64,000 bases of DNA from Jeotgalibaca dankookensis (GTDB lineage Bacteria; Bacillota; Bacilli; Lactobacillales; Aerococcaceae). The position numbers and the translations under genes are program-made. Below, in pieces: positions 1 to 7,821 of this stretch; position 1 is the first letter of the stretch, and every line of letters begins with the position of its first letter. The DNA lies in assembly GCF_002005405.1 (NCBI RefSeq), contig NZ_CP019728.1, forward strand, positions 1,240,001 to 1,304,000. The letters run 5' to 3'. Under the pieces are notes generated by a model, which saw only the letters and a program-made list of their open reading frames with translations, was not told the origin of the DNA and searched no databases.

Positions 1-83
1 GGACCGTTCCATCCATTGATTCAACGAATTTTTTATACATTTTTATTAGAGAGAAGTAGGGTCATTTTTTTGACAAAAACTTA

Positions 84-394
84 TTATTGATTAAAAAAAG
101 ATAGATAATCTATTAACGATATGTAAGTTGTATCATTACTGATATCTTGATAATAAGGAACACTTTTCTCATTAAACAGAACCTGGTATAGATGTAAATT
201 TATCGTTTGATCAGAGATATTCTGAATGGAATGAGCTGCATTTTCCATAGAAAATTTGAGGTGTGCTGGGGTTAGCGTTCCAATGGGGATTTCTTTTATA
301 TCTACCAATCCGCGTATTACTTCTGTTACTGGCTTTTTTTATCAACTACAACAATATTATCCTGGTATTTTTTTATCAACTCTTCAATGTCCAT
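84..394 (-). pseudogene. frameshifted small hypothetical gene
   Basis: An ATG at 394 follows a good ribosome binding site (AAAGGAGC) and reads 22 codons, starting MDIEELIKKYQDNIVVVDKK, before a stop. The break lies at a run of seven A (minus strand) near 331-337. One extra A would join this start in frame to the open frame that ends at 84 (PVTEVIRGLVDIKEIPIG onward), giving about 103 residues. I do not recognise the family. The protein is soluble and acidic, with no signal peptide or membrane segment. It is either a one-base deletion pseudogene, a slippage-dependent gene, or a homopolymer sequencing error. The reading of the frames is direct; the intact ancestor is inferred. Confidence 0.6.
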
Positions 395-443
395 TTTTTA
401 AGCTCCTTTAGTCGAGCGTTAACTTATTATTCAACTAACTACT

Positions 444-803
444 TTATTTTACTTCGTGAAGTATCTCCTCAACAGATATTTTGTATAGTTTTGCGAGAGA
501 TATTAAGTTAGATGTACTAGGGTCAGATGTCCCATTTTCCCATTTAGATACCGCTTGTCTACTGACACCAATTGTTTCCGCAACAAATTGCTGGGTCATC
601 TTGCAATCTTCTCTTTGTTGTTTTAAGACTTCACCTAATGATTTTTTGAATGTTCCTTTTTCTTCTCTTACCTCTTTTGATTTGGTATATCGAATTAATG
701 CTTTTATAAGAAAAATACCTGTAACGATTATTGTTGTGATCGCTACTAATCCGATTAATAATACGCCACCAAAAATAAGAATACCTAATAAATCTAATTT
801 CAT
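444..803 (-). CDS. membrane-anchored XRE-family regulator
   Basis: 119 residues from the ATG at 803. The N-terminal 40 residues form one hydrophobic membrane segment (LLGILIFGGVLLIGLVAITT) followed by a basic stretch. The C-terminal 65 residues form a Cro/CI helix-turn-helix (MTQQFVAETIGVSRQAVSKW). The order membrane anchor then HTH is unusual, because most XRE proteins have the DNA-binding domain first. A longer frame to 857 exists, but a promoter-like element at 826-854 lies inside it, which favours the start at 803 with its AGAGGGG site. It probably acts as a membrane-tethered repressor. Target and signal are unknown. Confidence 0.75.
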   Translation of the reverse strand: MKLDLLGILIFGGVLLIGLVAITTIIVTGIFLIKALIRYTKSKEVREEKGTFKKSLGEVLKQQREDCKMTQQFVAETIGVSRQAVSKWENGTSDPSTSNLISLAKLYKISVEEILHEVK

Positions 804-825
804 ATACCCCTCTGCTTTCTTTTCT

Positions 826-854
826 ATATAATAGCAATTATTAATGGTTGTCAC
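826..854 (-). promoter_or_regulatory. putative sigma-A promoter of the XRE gene
   Basis: On the minus strand GTGACA (849-854) and TTATAT (826-831) are separated by 17 bases, about 20 bases upstream of the start at 803. An inverted repeat GCAACT-TTC-AGTTGC at 868-882 lies just upstream and could be an operator. Confidence 0.45.
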
Positions 855-928
855 CACCTACTATCACGCAACTTTCAGTTGCAATACGGTTACTACGCCT
901 TCTTTTCGCATAATTCTATTCATTCATC

Positions 929-970
929 AAAAAAAAGTCTCACTAACTTTCTCGCGAGACTCTTTTTTTT
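929..970. terminator. bidirectional Rho-independent terminator
   Basis: AGTCTC (936-941) and GAGACT (956-961) form a stem flanked by an A run on the left and eight T on the right, so it can work on either strand. It ends the transcript of the polyphosphate kinase gene on the minus strand. Confidence 0.8.
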
Positions 971-987
971 AGTTTGTTCTTTGTAAA

Positions 988-1854
988 TTACTGTTTTTTT
1001 AATTTTTCTTTATATTCTTCAAGTTTTGTTGCTTCTTCGCCACTTAATACAGGTAATTTCGGATTTAATTCTGATAAGGTTTGACTAAAAATTTCCGCTA
1101 TCACGAGGCGCGTAAACCAAGGATCATCTGCAGGAATAACATACCAAGGCGCATATCCAGTTGATGTTTCTTTTATGGCCTCATCATATGCATGATAAAA
1201 ATCTTCCCATTTATCACGGTCATCCACATCACTAAAAGAAAACTCCCAGTTCCTATTAGGGTTGTTCATGCGTTCTAGTAGTCGTTTTTTTTGAACATTC
1301 TTATTCACATTTAAATAAAATTTCAGAACAACAAACCCATTTTCAGTTAAATAGCGTTCATATTCGTTGAGGTGCCGGTAACGTCGTTTCCAAACCGGCC
1401 CTTCTTTCCACTTATCAGGCATGGGTTCATTTTGATAGCTGCCATGTACACGACTACCTAATACTTCTTCATAATATGAACGATTTAGAATCGCTATCTC
1501 GCCACGTTTAGGGAGCGTTTCATGATGACGCCACAAATAATCACGTTTTAGTTCTTTATCACTTGGTTCTCCCGGCTCGGATTCGCGGAGCCCTTGCACA
1601 GAAAGGTTAGAAAAAACGGTGGTTACTGCTTCATCTTTTCCTGCTGCGTCCATTGCCTGTAATATCACAACAATTCCTGATTTTGCTTCTGCGAACAGAC
1701 GCGTTTGTTGGTCACGTAAGGTTGAAATAACTTCTTCGAATAACGCTTCTTTAACTTCTTCTGTTGAATATGAAGCGGCATCTGGATGCGCTGTCGCGTA
1801 CTCAGAAAGCTTTTTTTCTGGGGATGCTAAAAAATCATGGCGGTTTATAGTCAT
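988..1854 (-). CDS. PPK2-family polyphosphate:nucleotide phosphotransferase
   Basis: 288 residues, full length for a one-domain PPK2. These enzymes transfer phosphate between polyphosphate and nucleoside mono- or diphosphates in the cytoplasm. The P-loop is QAMDAAGKDE (residues 66-75). The lid and Walker B region read DYLWRHHETLPKRGEI and AILNRSYYEEVLGSRVHG (about 105-138), as in class III-like PPK2 enzymes that phosphorylate AMP or ADP. A conserved GYAPWYVIPADDPWF segment lies near residue 235. The gene is monocistronic, closed by the terminator at 929-970. An exopolyphosphatase and a PPK1 gene lie at the other end of the window. The family is certain; the substrate preference is inferred. 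Confidence 0.93.
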   Translation of the reverse strand: MTINRHDFLASPEKKLSEYATAHPDAASYSTEEVKEALFEEVISTLRDQQTRLFAEAKSGIVVILQAMDAAGKDEAVTTVFSNLSVQGLRESEPGEPSDKELKRDYLWRHHETLPKRGEIAILNRSYYEEVLGSRVHGSYQNEPMPDKWKEGPVWKRRYRHLNEYERYLTENGFVVLKFYLNVNKNVQKKRLLERMNNPNRNWEFSFSDVDDRDKWEDFYHAYDEAIKETSTGYAPWYVIPADDPWFTRLVIAEIFSQTLSELNPKLPVLSGEEATKLEEYKEKLKKQ

Positions 1855-1989
1855 CTTTATTCTCCTTTTTTCAGCGGATTGAAATTATGGCGCATGAAAG
1901 TTATATCCTTGTCAATTACCTTCAGTTCATTACTTTAATAATCAGCGTAAGCGATATCAATTTAAAATTTTATCTCAACAGTAAATTCT

Positions 1990-2043
1990 ATAAAAAATCC
2001 CCCTACGCATCCGATTTATTAAAAAGCAGACGTGTAGGGGGAG
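1990..2043 (-). terminator. Rho-independent terminator
   Basis: On the minus strand, CCCCCTAC pairs with GTAGGGGG across a loop of about 26 bases, followed by ATTTTTTAT. It lies directly downstream of the stress-protein gene that ends at 2060. Confidence 0.75.
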
Positions 2044-2059
2044 GTTTAATAAGAAACGC

Positions 2060-2881
2060 TTATCCGTTTTGATCCGTATCTTCTATAACATGACCATCGC
2101 GTTCGATATCAATTTCTTCTTTTGCAACCGTATCGGTTACTTGTTTATTTTCTGTTACTTTTTCTTTTTTAATCGCTACTTCTTCAACCACTTCTGTTCG
2201 TTTTTTGACATCCAGTTGTTCTTCTGTCACTGGAATGACTAATTCTTCTGTGCCATCATTTGCCAAGAGCGGTTCTGTTGTTTCAACTTGTTCTTGATCC
2301 GTTACAGGACGACGTTCAATGATGACTTCATCATGTGACACGGGAACGTTTTTAGTTTCCGTTTCTTCAACGACACGTTTTTCAATGGTAACTTCACCCG
2401 TTTGAACTTTATTTTTATCAACATCCAATTTTTCTTCCTTTAATTGAATGGTGTCGTCAACAGTATCTCGGTACCCTTCAGCAGCTGTGTTTGTATGCAC
2501 TCCGCCTGTTACACTCGCGTCTTCGTCAACTAACACAATGATGTTCCCTTGAGCGATATCATCGCGATACGCATAAAGGGGGTCACGATCAGCGTCGTAA
2601 TTAGGTTGCGTACGTGGATCTGTTTCGTTTTCATCAAGTGTAAACGCATCTTTTATTTTTTCCCACATTGAGCGTTCATTCTCGTTTCCGGTGTTTTCAC
2701 GCAACTCACTTTGCGAACTCACTTCTGCTTCCATTGAATACGAAGGAATTGCGCTACGAACTGCTTCGTTTGCCACCACGTAAATATTCGAACGTGCGTA
2801 CCCTTTATCTCTTAAGCGTTGAACCGCATCAACCGCGTCCTCTACGCGTACATAACTACCTTCTACTCGTTTGTTATTCAA
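2060..2881 (-). CDS. general stress protein with YsnF/AvaK (DUF2382) domain
   Basis: 273 residues. Residues 1-120 resemble the YflT/GSP17M general-stress domain (SYVRVEDAVDAVQRLRDKGY). The C-terminal 130 residues are a charged DUF2382 domain typical of YsnF/AvaK proteins (KRVVEETETKNVPVSHDE, IDIERDGHVIEDTDQNG). No signal peptide or membrane segment is present, so it should be cytoplasmic. The start is TTG at 2881 behind AGAGGAGG. A perfect inverted repeat (CAGTTAG-ATTA-CTAACTG, 2906-2923) sits 25-42 bases upstream and may be an operator or a 5' hairpin. A role in oxidative or envelope stress is family knowledge; the molecular activity is unknown. Confidence 0.85.
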   Translation of the reverse strand: MNNKRVEGSYVRVEDAVDAVQRLRDKGYARSNIYVVANEAVRSAIPSYSMEAEVSSQSELRENTGNENERSMWEKIKDAFTLDENETDPRTQPNYDADRDPLYAYRDDIAQGNIIVLVDEDASVTGGVHTNTAAEGYRDTVDDTIQLKEEKLDVDKNKVQTGEVTIEKRVVEETETKNVPVSHDEVIIERRPVTDQEQVETTEPLLANDGTEELVIPVTEEQLDVKKRTEVVEEVAIKKEKVTENKQVTDTVAKEEIDIERDGHVIEDTDQNG

Positions 2882-3196
2882 AATAAAACGCCTCCTCTAA
2901 AGTTTCAGTTAGATTACTAACTGTGTGTCTATACCAAGTATAACGTTATTAATTAATTGATACCAATAAAACGCCTTATACCTTTTTTCTTCGAGAACGT
3001 TAGCTATAAAAAATTTAATACGGAAAAATATTACATCTAGCCTCTTATCGGTGAACATATTTATTTTTTTTCAAACAGTTCATGGTTATCTCTTTTAAAA
3101 GTTGTTAGCATTAAGAGTACTATTGTAATTCTAGATATATATTTTCTTTCACTTATTTCTAAAAATACTCCTTAGATGTAGATATAGTTATTATTT
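2882..3196. other. 315-base gene-free spacer
   Basis: It contains the upstream region of the stress-protein gene, including the 18-base inverted repeat at 2906-2923. The remainder (about 2960-3196) is very AT-rich. I see no convincing ORF, terminator or RNA structure in it. Confidence 0.5.
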
Positions 3197-3871
3197 TTAT
3201 TCTAATATGTCCCAACCATTTTCCATTGCAATTTCTCTTAATCCCTTATCAGGATTTACCGCAACAGGTGTTCCTGTTAATTTCAAGATATCATAGTCAT
3301 AAAAGCTATCGCCATAAGCACAACTGTTTTGCCAATCAATGTTTTTATCCTTGAATCGATCAAGTACAGCAATTGGTTTATTCTTACCGGTTGTCACGAA
3401 GAGCTCCGAATTAAAATCATACGTGCCATCTTCTAGAAAATGAAGTTTTGTACCAATAATGGTATCAATAGAGATGTACTGCGCAACTTCATTTAGTAAG
3501 AGAGTATTTGCACCCGAACACAGAACAATGTGGTAATCATCTGCTTTTCGTTCTTCAATACTTGCAACAACCATTGGATTAAAAGATTTCGCAAGCTCTG
3601 AAGCGCTCGCAGCGAAAAAATTAATAATTTCTTCTTCTTTCATTTCTTCAAAAAGGAGCATAAAGTTCTTAGCGGCGGTCTCTCTGTATTTTTCTTTATC
3701 AAATGAGGCATCTATTTTTGAAACATATTTTGCTGTTGCTCCCAACATTTTTAAATAGAATTTGCCTAATTTACGGTAAGAATAATTGTTTTTTCTATAA
3801 AAGGCAATTAAAAAAGGAATGGTTTCTTCCTTACACAAGGTTCCGTCAAAGTCATATATCGCTAGTTTCAT
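3197..3871 (-). CDS. HAD-superfamily (SerB-like, subfamily IB) phosphatase
   Basis: 224 residues. Motif I is YDFDGTL (residues 6-12) with both catalytic aspartates. Motif II is LCSGAN around 117. A lysine follows in the GKNKPIAVLDRF region, and motif IV is AYGDSFYDYDIL near 187. The all-alpha C1 cap between motifs I and II places it in the HAD-IB group with phosphoserine phosphatase and related enzymes. The substrate cannot be read from the sequence. It starts at ATG 3871 behind AGGAGG. It is the first gene upstream of a small DUF378 gene on the same strand, but the strong terminator at 3896-3941 lies between them, so each is probably transcribed alone. Confidence 0.85.
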   Translation of the reverse strand: MKLAIYDFDGTLCKEETIPFLIAFYRKNNYSYRKLGKFYLKMLGATAKYVSKIDASFDKEKYRETAAKNFMLLFEEMKEEEIINFFAASASELAKSFNPMVVASIEERKADDYHIVLCSGANTLLLNEVAQYISIDTIIGTKLHFLEDGTYDFNSELFVTTGKNKPIAVLDRFKDKNIDWQNSCAYGDSFYDYDILKLTGTPVAVNPDKGLREIAMENGWDILE

Positions 3872-3895
3872 ATGTCCTCCTGATTATTTTTTGAC

Positions 3896-3941
3896 ATAAA
3901 AGACACCCAAACGCACGCATAAAGCGTGCTGTTTGGGTGTC
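3896..3941 (-). terminator. strong Rho-independent terminator
   Basis: The arms GACACCCAAAC (3902-3912) and GTTTGGGTGTC (3931-3941), with inner GCACGC/GCGTGC pairing, form a long GC-rich stem. On the minus strand it is followed by TTTTAT. It closes the DUF378 gene. Confidence 0.85.
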
Positions 3942-3954
3942 CATAGTAATCCCC

Positions 3955-4167
3955 TTATTCTTTATAATTTCGGGAATTGATTAAGGTGAAAAACTTAATA
4001 GCATATAGTGCACAGATTCCGACAATAACATAAACTATTTTAGAACCGATAGCCGTTTGTCCACCAAATATCGTAGCAACTAAGTCGAATTCGAATAGTC
4101 CCACTAAGAGCCAGTTAACGCCGCCAACAATTAAAAGGGTTAAAACAATATTATCTAGTGTCTTCAT
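3955..4167 (-). CDS. DUF378 small membrane protein
   Basis: 70 residues with two membrane segments (VLTLLIVGGVNWLLVGLF and IVYVIVGICALYAIKFF) and the GGVNWLLVG signature of DUF378. The function of the family is unknown. The ATG at 4167 has an AAGGAAGGAGC site. About 90-140 bases upstream lies a cluster of GTTTAGGT/ACCTAAAC and GATTACCT/AGGTAACC half-sites (4264-4307) that could be a regulatory element. Transcription ends at the hairpin at 3896-3941. Confidence 0.85.
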   Translation of the reverse strand: MKTLDNIVLTLLIVGGVNWLLVGLFEFDLVATIFGGQTAIGSKIVYVIVGICALYAIKFFTLINSRNYKE

Positions 4168-4369
4168 AATAATGCTCCTTCCTTTGGGTTTTCCAAGGTA
4201 ATTTCCACAATGGTATTGGTTACTTTAACGTGAGTCTAGAAGTTTTGCGGTGTGACCAATAGTATGATTACCTACTTGTTTAGGTAACCTGAATACTCAC
4301 CTAAACATTAGCACTTAAGAAGAGTACTGTCAAAGTAAGTGCTATATTAATATATTGTTTGGTCATTCT

Positions 4370-5329
4370 TTAAAAAGAAAGTATCTGTTTGTCCGCATCC
4401 AATTGTACCTCTTGCCCAAGAGGAAAGGTAAAAATTGGTTGTGTATGTCCAAAATTGACATTATAAAGAACAGGAATTTCTTTTAAGATTGGATATTTCT
4501 CTAAAATATGTAGTAAAAGAACTTCTGTCATTCCAGTTTCTTTTGGAAATCTGCCAACAATAAGGCCTTTAGGGTTTGTTGCGACTTGGAGTAAAGAAGA
4601 TAGGTCACTTGCAAAATCTTGGTAAGAATGTTCCTCAGCTGATTCTACAAACCACAGTTTTTGATCCATATCATGCTGAAATGGCGTTCCCTGAATACGG
4701 ATAAATGTATTTAAATTACCGCCACAACTCAGTGCTTTCGTTTTTCCACCCGTATAAGTTTTCCAGGTATTCATTCGCAGATTTCGAGGTCTATCGGGTA
4801 AAAACCATAAGTCATCACTGTAGTGGGTTGAAGAAGAAATAGTCACTGCATCACCCGAAGCGCATGCTTTCAAAAAAGAATCTGTTTGATAATCTTGTAA
4901 ATCATTCATTTTAAAGCTGGAATAGTGTGGCCCTATATAAGTAACGAGGCCTGTTTTTGAAGTAATGGCATTATTTAAAGCGGTAATATCACTATAACCA
5001 CAAATAATTTTTGGATTCTTCTTGATCAATTGGTAATCAATATATGGCAGTAGTTCATTAGAGTTAAATCCACCAATCGATGTTAGAATTGCTTTGACTT
5101 CTTTATTTGCAAACGCCTCATGAAGATCTTCCAATCGCTCTTTAATTGAAGACGAACCGATAGCATCTTGCGCCTCGATATTTTTACTGAAAGTCACCTT
5201 ATAGCCTAACTCCTCCAGATTCTTTCTGGCTGCTTCGTTTTCATTCACTCCACCAATACGCGCAATATTACTGGAGGGTGATAAAATGCGAATGGTATCT
5301 CCCGGCTGTAAACGATTGGGTATAATCAT
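4370..5329 (-). CDS. LD-carboxypeptidase / MccF-like peptidase (family S66)
   Basis: 319 residues, usual length. The nucleophile is Ser113 in IICGYSDIT. The other triad members fit Glu229 in LWFVESAEE and His295 in VNFGHTQPIF. The N-terminal PGDTIRILSPSS and LTSIGGFNSNELL motifs are characteristic. S66 enzymes either trim the terminal D-Ala from murein tetrapeptides during recycling (LdcA) or cleave microcin C-type toxic nucleotides (MccF). The LWFVES context resembles the MccF branch. No signal peptide is present, so it is cytoplasmic. The gene stands alone. The fold and catalytic class are secure; the choice between recycling and detoxification is not. Confidence 0.88.
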   Translation of the reverse strand: MIIPNRLQPGDTIRILSPSSNIARIGGVNENEAARKNLEELGYKVTFSKNIEAQDAIGSSSIKERLEDLHEAFANKEVKAILTSIGGFNSNELLPYIDYQLIKKNPKIICGYSDITALNNAITSKTGLVTYIGPHYSSFKMNDLQDYQTDSFLKACASGDAVTISSSTHYSDDLWFLPDRPRNLRMNTWKTYTGGKTKALSCGGNLNTFIRIQGTPFQHDMDQKLWFVESAEEHSYQDFASDLSSLLQVATNPKGLIVGRFPKETGMTEVLLLHILEKYPILKEIPVLYNVNFGHTQPIFTFPLGQEVQLDADKQILSF

Positions 5330-5412
5330 AGAAGCCTCTCCTTTTCTTAAAATTTATATGTCCCGCTACAGTTGACTGAAATAAATATGTAATTGAAGTA
5401 TGCCATACACTG

Positions 5413-5841
5413 TTACTTAAAAACAAAAAAATAAAAAATAATAAGTATTATCCCTATTAAAATTAAATCAAATATCAATTGACTAATCGTGAGTACATAT
5501 GCTTTCCGATTTTCTGCATATTTCCATTCCATAAATGCTCTCGTTAATTCAGGAATCGCTATAGATAAAAGTGATACCTTAAGAGGAAGGGTTCTCCAAA
5601 AGAAATCATCTTTATAAGGATCATTAAATGTATAAAAAAGATATATTATCAAAATAATTACTAAAACAATTCGAAGTACCCAATCAATTTTCATATGAGT
5701 TTTATTCACGTAATCATAAGAAAGTATTTTTCGTTTTTCTACTTTTAAAAATTTGCTCATTATAGAATTGAAAATAAAGGATAACAGAAGCATGCCTACA
5801 ATTAATATTAACAAGTGTCTTGTCTGGAATACATTCTCCAC
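5413..5841 (-). CDS. DUF4181 integral membrane protein
   Basis: 142 residues with four predicted membrane segments (about 8-30, 53-70, 84-98 and 112-140). The cytoplasmic motif KRKILSYDYVNKTHMKIDW is the conserved feature of DUF4181 proteins of Bacilli. The function is unknown. The ATG at 5841 lacks a strong AGGAGG. The adjacent spacer 5842-6082 holds no other gene that I can support. Confidence 0.75.
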   Translation of the reverse strand: MENVFQTRHLLILIVGMLLLSFIFNSIMSKFLKVEKRKILSYDYVNKTHMKIDWVLRIVLVIILIIYLFYTFNDPYKDDFFWRTLPLKVSLLSIAIPELTRAFMEWKYAENRKAYVLTISQLIFDLILIGIILIIFYFFVFK

Positions 5842-6082
5842 TTAGTTCCCCCCTTCTATAACTTAAAATCGCAGTAAACTTACACAGGCAATTATAATTT
5901 TAACAACTATTCTAAAGAAACGGAGTGCCCACTGCATAACTGTCGCTACAATACTTTTCGCATATGTCCATCCTTTTTGACTTCTGCACCCGTTTAACTC
6001 TACGCTTATTATGGCAAATAAACATAGCCTCTTGCAAAGATTTCCTTTATATAGATATTTAAACTAATTTATTAGATTAGAA

Positions 6083-6126
6083 TAAAAAACAGACAGAGAT
6101 GAGATACCATCTCATTTCTGTCTGTT
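6083..6126 (-). terminator. Rho-independent terminator
   Basis: AACAGACAGAGATGAGAT pairs with ATCTCATTTCTGTCTGTT (6088-6126), followed on the minus strand by TTTTTATTC. It ends the aldo/keto reductase transcript. The outer stem AACAGACAGA is shared with the terminator after fni at 38048. Confidence 0.85.
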
Positions 6127-6137
6127 TGCTTAATTAA

Positions 6138-6989
6138 TTAGTCATATTCATGGTATTCATCTGGGTGCTGACCTTCAACACGGCCTTCTTCTCCTTTATC
6201 AAGGGAAAATATTTTTTCCATCTCAGCATCTGTTAACTCAAAATCAAAGATATTTAAGTTTTCTTGTTGATGAATTGGATCACCTGAACGAACTATGGGT
6301 ACAATATCACGTTGGTGTAACCAGCGGATAATTACTTGCGGCGCAGATTTATTGTATTTTTTCCCAATTTCAATAATATCAGGATGTTGTTTGGCATCAT
6401 TAATATCTCGACCGAGTGGACTCCAAGCTTCAGTGATGATGCCAAATTTTTCGTTGGCCTTTACGTTTTCCTTATTACTGAAGTAAGGGTGGATTTCAAT
6501 TTGGTTTGTTGCCGGTACGACACCTGTTTCGTCGATAATTTTTTCTAGATGATGTTCTAAAAAGTTTGAAACACCGATTGTGAGAATCATTCCTAGCTTT
6601 TGTGCTTGAATGAGTGCTTTCCAAGCTTCGACATATTTTCCATCATCTGGATTTGGCCAATGAATCAAATACTTATCGAAATACTCTAAATCAGTACGAG
6701 CCAATTGTTCTTCAATTATCTTAAGTGCACTATCAAAGTCATGATATTTACCTGGAAGTTTGGAACTTATCAGCAACTCGTCTCGAGGAATTCCTGAGTT
6801 TTTAACAGCCTTTCCAACAATCCCTTCGTTATCATAGTTTGTCGACGTATCAATTAGTCGGTATCCAGATTGAATTGCATTTAGAATTTGCAAGGTTCCT
6901 TTGTTCCCCAATATTTCTACCGTTCCAAACCCAATAGCCGGAATTCGGTAGCCATCATTCAACATAACATCTGGTATTTCTACTAACAT
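6138..6989 (-). CDS. aldo/keto reductase
   Basis: 283 residues, full length. NADPH-dependent reductase of the AKR5-like (2,5-diketo-gluconate reductase) group. The tetrad is visible: Asp in RLIDTSTNYDNE, Tyr in the same motif, Lys in ISSKLPGKYH, and His in DKYLIHWPNP. Cofactor-binding GVSNF and a KSAPQVIIRWLHQ helix follow. Cytoplasmic. Start ATG 6989 with AAAGGAAG upstream. It is monocistronic between a gene-free region and its own terminator. The substrate is probably small aldehydes or ketones and cannot be narrowed further. Confidence 0.9.
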   Translation of the reverse strand: MLVEIPDVMLNDGYRIPAIGFGTVEILGNKGTLQILNAIQSGYRLIDTSTNYDNEGIVGKAVKNSGIPRDELLISSKLPGKYHDFDSALKIIEEQLARTDLEYFDKYLIHWPNPDDGKYVEAWKALIQAQKLGMILTIGVSNFLEHHLEKIIDETGVVPATNQIEIHPYFSNKENVKANEKFGIITEAWSPLGRDINDAKQHPDIIEIGKKYNKSAPQVIIRWLHQRDIVPIVRSGDPIHQQENLNIFDFELTDAEMEKIFSLDKGEEGRVEGQHPDEYHEYD

Positions 6990-7100
6990 AGAATCTTCCT
7001 TTCAATTATATTGTTTACACTATTTACCTTATCACAAAATAAAACTGGACTCATGTAATATGAACATAATGAAGGTTATCTTTGTGCAAAGTGGTAATTA

Positions 7101-7130
7101 TTGTACTTAAAGCTTAGATTTTGATAAATT
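7101..7130 (+). promoter_or_regulatory. putative promoter of the SodC-like gene
   Basis: TTGTAC (7101-7106) and TAAATT (7125-7130) are separated by 18 bases, 45 bases before the ATG at 7176. The match is moderate. Confidence 0.35.
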
Positions 7131-7175
7131 AACAGTGAATTAAACAATGAAGGCCAACAAGGAGGAGAAGTACTA

Positions 7176-7796
7176 ATGAAAAGCTTTGGTAAGATACTAT
7201 TGTCATCAAGTGCTATGTTTCTTTTAGCAGCTTGTACCAATACAGCCACTGAAGAAACAGAAACTCCACAAGAAGATACCGCGGTTGTTACTTCAGTTGA
7301 GGAAACAGAAGATACAACCGAAATGGAAATTTTAGAAACCGTTTCAGTGACGATGATTGATAGTAATAGTAATGATTTAGGAATAGCTGTTTTCAGCGAG
7401 GAAGATGGAGAGGTAACCTTAAAGTTAGATCTTCAAGGAATGTCTCCTGGCGAATATGGGATGCATATTCACGAAGTTGGACAGGCTACACCACCAACGT
7501 TTGAAGATGCCGGCTCTCACTTTAATCCAACAAACGTTGAACATGGAACAGAATCAGAAACGGGTCCTCATATCGGCGACCTGCCCAATCTAGTAGTTCC
7601 CGAAAATGGTATTGTTCAAGAAAGTATTGTCATACCTAACACCAGTCTTCAAGAAAACGGTGAAAATACGCTGAATACAGAGCAAGGGACTTCACTTATC
7701 ATTCATACTGAAGCTGATGATTATGAAAGTCAACCTAGCGGCGATGCTGGTGACCGAATGGTCGGTGGCGTAATCTTCCCAGGAAACGAAGAATAA
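7176..7796 (+). CDS. Cu/Zn superoxide dismutase-like lipoprotein
   Basis: 206 residues. The signal peptide ends in the lipobox LLAAC (Cys20), so the protein should be anchored outside the cell. An acidic Thr/Glu linker (21-52) precedes a SodC domain. All metal ligands of the family appear present: Cu ligands His97 and His99 (GMHIHE), bridging His115 (GSHFNP), His177 (IIHTEADD), and Zn ligands His123, His132 and Asp135 (PHIGDLPN). Both cysteines of the usual intrasubunit disulfide are absent: the stretch after HIHE has none, and the C-terminal motif reads RMVGGVI. The catalytic arginine is plausibly Arg194. The start has a GGAGGAG site. An IS30 element is inserted 25 bases after the stop. Confidence 0.9.
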   Translation: MKSFGKILLSSSAMFLLAACTNTATEETETPQEDTAVVTSVEETEDTTEMEILETVSVTMIDSNSNDLGIAVFSEEDGEVTLKLDLQGMSPGEYGMHIHEVGQATPPTFEDAGSHFNPTNVEHGTESETGPHIGDLPNLVVPENGIVQESIVIPNTSLQENGENTLNTEQGTSLIIHTEADDYESQPSGDAGDRMVGGVIFPGNEE

Positions 7797-7821
7797 TTAT
7801 TTTTAAAAGATGAATTGTAAT

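Noticed and set aside
263-511. 82-codon plus-strand hydrophobic ORF
   Set aside because: It is antisense to the frameshifted small gene and the XRE gene; its hydrophobicity results from the T-rich complement.
1887-2072. 61-codon plus-strand ORF
   Set aside because: It runs through the terminator of the stress-protein gene, has no ribosome site and no recognisable protein features.
4264-4307. Riboswitch upstream of DUF378
   Set aside because: Only short GTTTAGGT/ACCTAAAC half-sites are present, without a larger conserved fold or expression platform.
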